The position numbers were made by a program, and so were the translations under genes. A stretch of 6,333 nucleotides of DNA from Eudoraea sp. (GTDB lineage: Bacteria; Bacteroidota; Bacteroidia; Flavobacteriales; Flavobacteriaceae): contig JAHEBI010000157.1 of the NCBI GenBank assembly GCA_024642325.1, positions 1 to 6,333 on the forward strand. Reading direction: 5' to 3'. The notes beneath the pieces are model-generated. The model saw nothing but the letters and a program-made list of their open reading frames with translations, searched no databases and had not been told where the DNA came from. The first letter of the stretch is position 1. Each line of letters opens with the position of its first letter. Shown here piece after piece: positions 5,049 to 6,333 of the stretch.

Positions 5049-6333
5049 TTATTTTACCTCTTCAAAATCCACATCTTCAACATTATCCCCTTCTTTTACA
5101 TCTTCAGAAGCAGTATCTTCTCCATTTGTTGAAGCCCCGGGCTGCTGTGTTTCTGCCTGTGCCTTATACATCTCTTCGGATGCAACCTTCCATGCCTCAT
5201 TTATTTTATCCAGTGCAGAGGTAATTACGGCAACATCTTTACCTTCATAGGCTGTTTTAAGTTCCGCTAAAGCATCTTCAATCGGCTTTTTCTTGTCTTC
5301 AGATAATTTATCTCCAAACTCTTTTAATTGTTTTTCTGTCTGAAAGATCATGCTATCTGCTTCATTCATCTTGTCTGCGGTCTCTTTTGCCTTTTTATCA
5401 GATTCAGCATTGGCTTCTGCCTCTGCCTTCATTTTCTTAATTTCCTCCTCAGTAAGTCCGGAAGAAGCTTCAATTCTGATATCCTGAGTCTTATTGGTGG
5501 CCTTGTCAGTTGCGGACACTTTTATTATACCGTTAGCATCTATATCAAAGGCAACCTCAATCTGTGGTACACCTCTTTGTGCAGGTGGAATCCCATCCAG
5601 ATGGAATCGGCCAATGGTTTTATTATCGGCAGCCATCGGTCTTTCCCCTTGCAACACATGAATCTCAACTGATGGTTGATTATCCGCAGCAGTAGAAAAT
5701 ACCTGTGACTTTTTTGTCGGAATAGTAGTATTCGCTTCAATTAATTTAGTCATTACACCTCCCATGGTCTCAATACCAAGCGAAAGAGGGGTAACATCCA
5801 AAAGCAGTACATCTTTGACATCCCCAGTAAGAACACCTCCCTGGATAGCAGCTCCTACGGCCACTACTTCGTCAGGGTTCACGCCTTTTGACGGTTTTTT
5901 GCCAAAGAATTTTTCCACAGCTTCCTGTACTGCTGGAATCCTTGTAGACCCTCCTACCAATATTATTTCATCAATATCACTTTTTGAAAGTCCGGCAGCT
6001 TTTAATGCAGTTTCACAAGGCTTAATAGTCCGCTTAACCAAATCGGAGATTAATTGCTCAAATTTGGAACGAGTCAATGTTTTTACCAAGTGTTTAGGTC
6101 CTGTAGCTGTCGCAGTCACATAAGGAAGGTTAATTTCTGTTTGCGCAGACGTAGATAATTCAATTTTAGCTTTTTCCGCGGCCTCTCTTAATCTCTGCAA
6201 TGCCATAGGATCCTTTCTAAGATCTATGCCTTCTTCTGTATTAAATTCATCTGCCAACCAGTCAATGATTTTTTGATCAACATCATCACCTCCCAAATGT
6301 GTATCACCATCTGTCGATAATACTTCAAAAACT
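5049..6333 (-). CDS. dnaK: DnaK (Hsp70) chaperone, C-terminal two thirds, cut by right edge
   Basis: The ATP-dependent cytoplasmic Hsp70 chaperone that works with DnaJ and GrpE. The visible 427 residues start at VFEVLSTDGDTHLGG and are in frame to the edge, so roughly 210 residues of the nucleotide-binding domain (NBD) are missing. Landmarks are GDTHLGGDD (9-17), the adenosine-contacting LVGGSTRIP (125-133), VNPDEVVAVGAAIQGG (151-166), the interdomain linker in DVLLLDVTPLSLGIET (174-189), the substrate-binding beta sandwich with VLQGERPMAADN (226-237) and VAFDIDANGIIKVSATD (260-276), the helical lid (about 290-390), and an acidic tail ending EDVDFEEVK. The tail matches the conserved DnaK C-terminus. 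A methionine-like start at 6296 is actually an internal TTG (Leu) and not a real start. One small oddity is V18 where DnaK usually has Phe or Tyr after GGDD/GGED. No dnaJ or grpE follows, since the terminator lies directly downstream. Confidence 0.99.
   Translation of the reverse strand, partial: VFEVLSTDGDTHLGGDDVDQKIIDWLADEFNTEEGIDLRKDPMALQRLREAAEKAKIELSTSAQTEINLPYVTATATGPKHLVKTLTRSKFEQLISDLVKRTIKPCETALKAAGLSKSDIDEIILVGGSTRIPAVQEAVEKFFGKKPSKGVNPDEVVAVGAAIQGGVLTGDVKDVLLLDVTPLSLGIETMGGVMTKLIEANTTIPTKKSQVFSTAADNQPSVEIHVLQGERPMAADNKTIGRFHLDGIPPAQRGVPQIEVAFDIDANGIIKVSATDKATNKTQDIRIEASSGLTEEEIKKMKAEAEANAESDKKAKETADKMNEADSMIFQTEKQLKEFGDKLSEDKKKPIEDALAELKTAYEGKDVAVITSALDKINEAWKVASEEMYKAQAETQQPGASTNGEDTASEDVKEGDNVEDVDFEEVK

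Noticed and set aside
5764..6123. 119-residue plus-strand open frame opposite dnaK
   Set aside because: It is an antisense shadow of the conserved DnaK coding sequence, with no independent coding evidence.
1..6333. Defence island, prophage, insertion sequence, CRISPR array or RNA gene
   Set aside because: No transposase, integrase, regular direct repeats, tRNA or rRNA sequence or nuclease genes are seen. Nearly all bases lie in ordinary metabolic and chaperone genes.

Overview
The window looks like chromosome from a Bacteroidota bacterium, probably in the Cytophagia/Flavobacteriia part of the phylum. It is AT-rich and tightly packed, and its start codons lack Shine-Dalgarno sequences. Matches to the Bacteroidota -7 promoter consensus (TAnnTTTG) precede three genes, and the DnaK and MenD sequences are typical of bacteria. 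No lineage marker such as rRNA is present, so the placement is inferred. I see no mobile element, CRISPR array, tRNA or rRNA.

Region 1 (1-2319, minus strand) is a menaquinone-biosynthesis operon, transcribed right to left. It contains a hotdog-fold thioesterase (candidate MenI, DHNA-CoA thioesterase), isochorismate synthase (MenF) and the N-terminal half of MenD (SEPHCHC synthase), which runs off the left edge. MenF turns chorismate into isochorismate, and MenD adds the succinyl semialdehyde unit from 2-oxoglutarate. The thioesterase could release 1,4-dihydroxy-2-naphthoate later in the pathway. The genes are separated by 1 and 43 bases.

Region 2 (2378-3989, plus strand) is divergent from the men operon. 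It is a three-gene cassette of a small serine alpha/beta hydrolase, a RimJ/RimL-type GNAT acetyltransferase and a VOC (glyoxalase/bleomycin-resistance fold) protein. The spacings are 2 bases and an ATGA overlap, so the genes are probably co-transcribed. Substrates cannot be read from sequence.

Region 3 (4001-4945, minus strand) is an exported protein of unknown function with loose YD-like beta-hairpin repeats. It converges on the VOC gene with only 11 bases between the stop codons.

Region 4 (5049-6333, minus strand) holds the C-terminal two thirds of DnaK, cut by the right edge and followed by a clear intrinsic terminator.

The window is ordinary core-genome content, and I find no convincing undescribed system. 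The points worth a second look are two promoter-like boxes almost touching start codons (possible leaderless mRNAs), the MenI candidate, the exported repeat protein and the coupled hydrolase-GNAT-VOC cassette. For two genes, the longest reading frame opens on a TTG codon and I prefer a downstream ATG.
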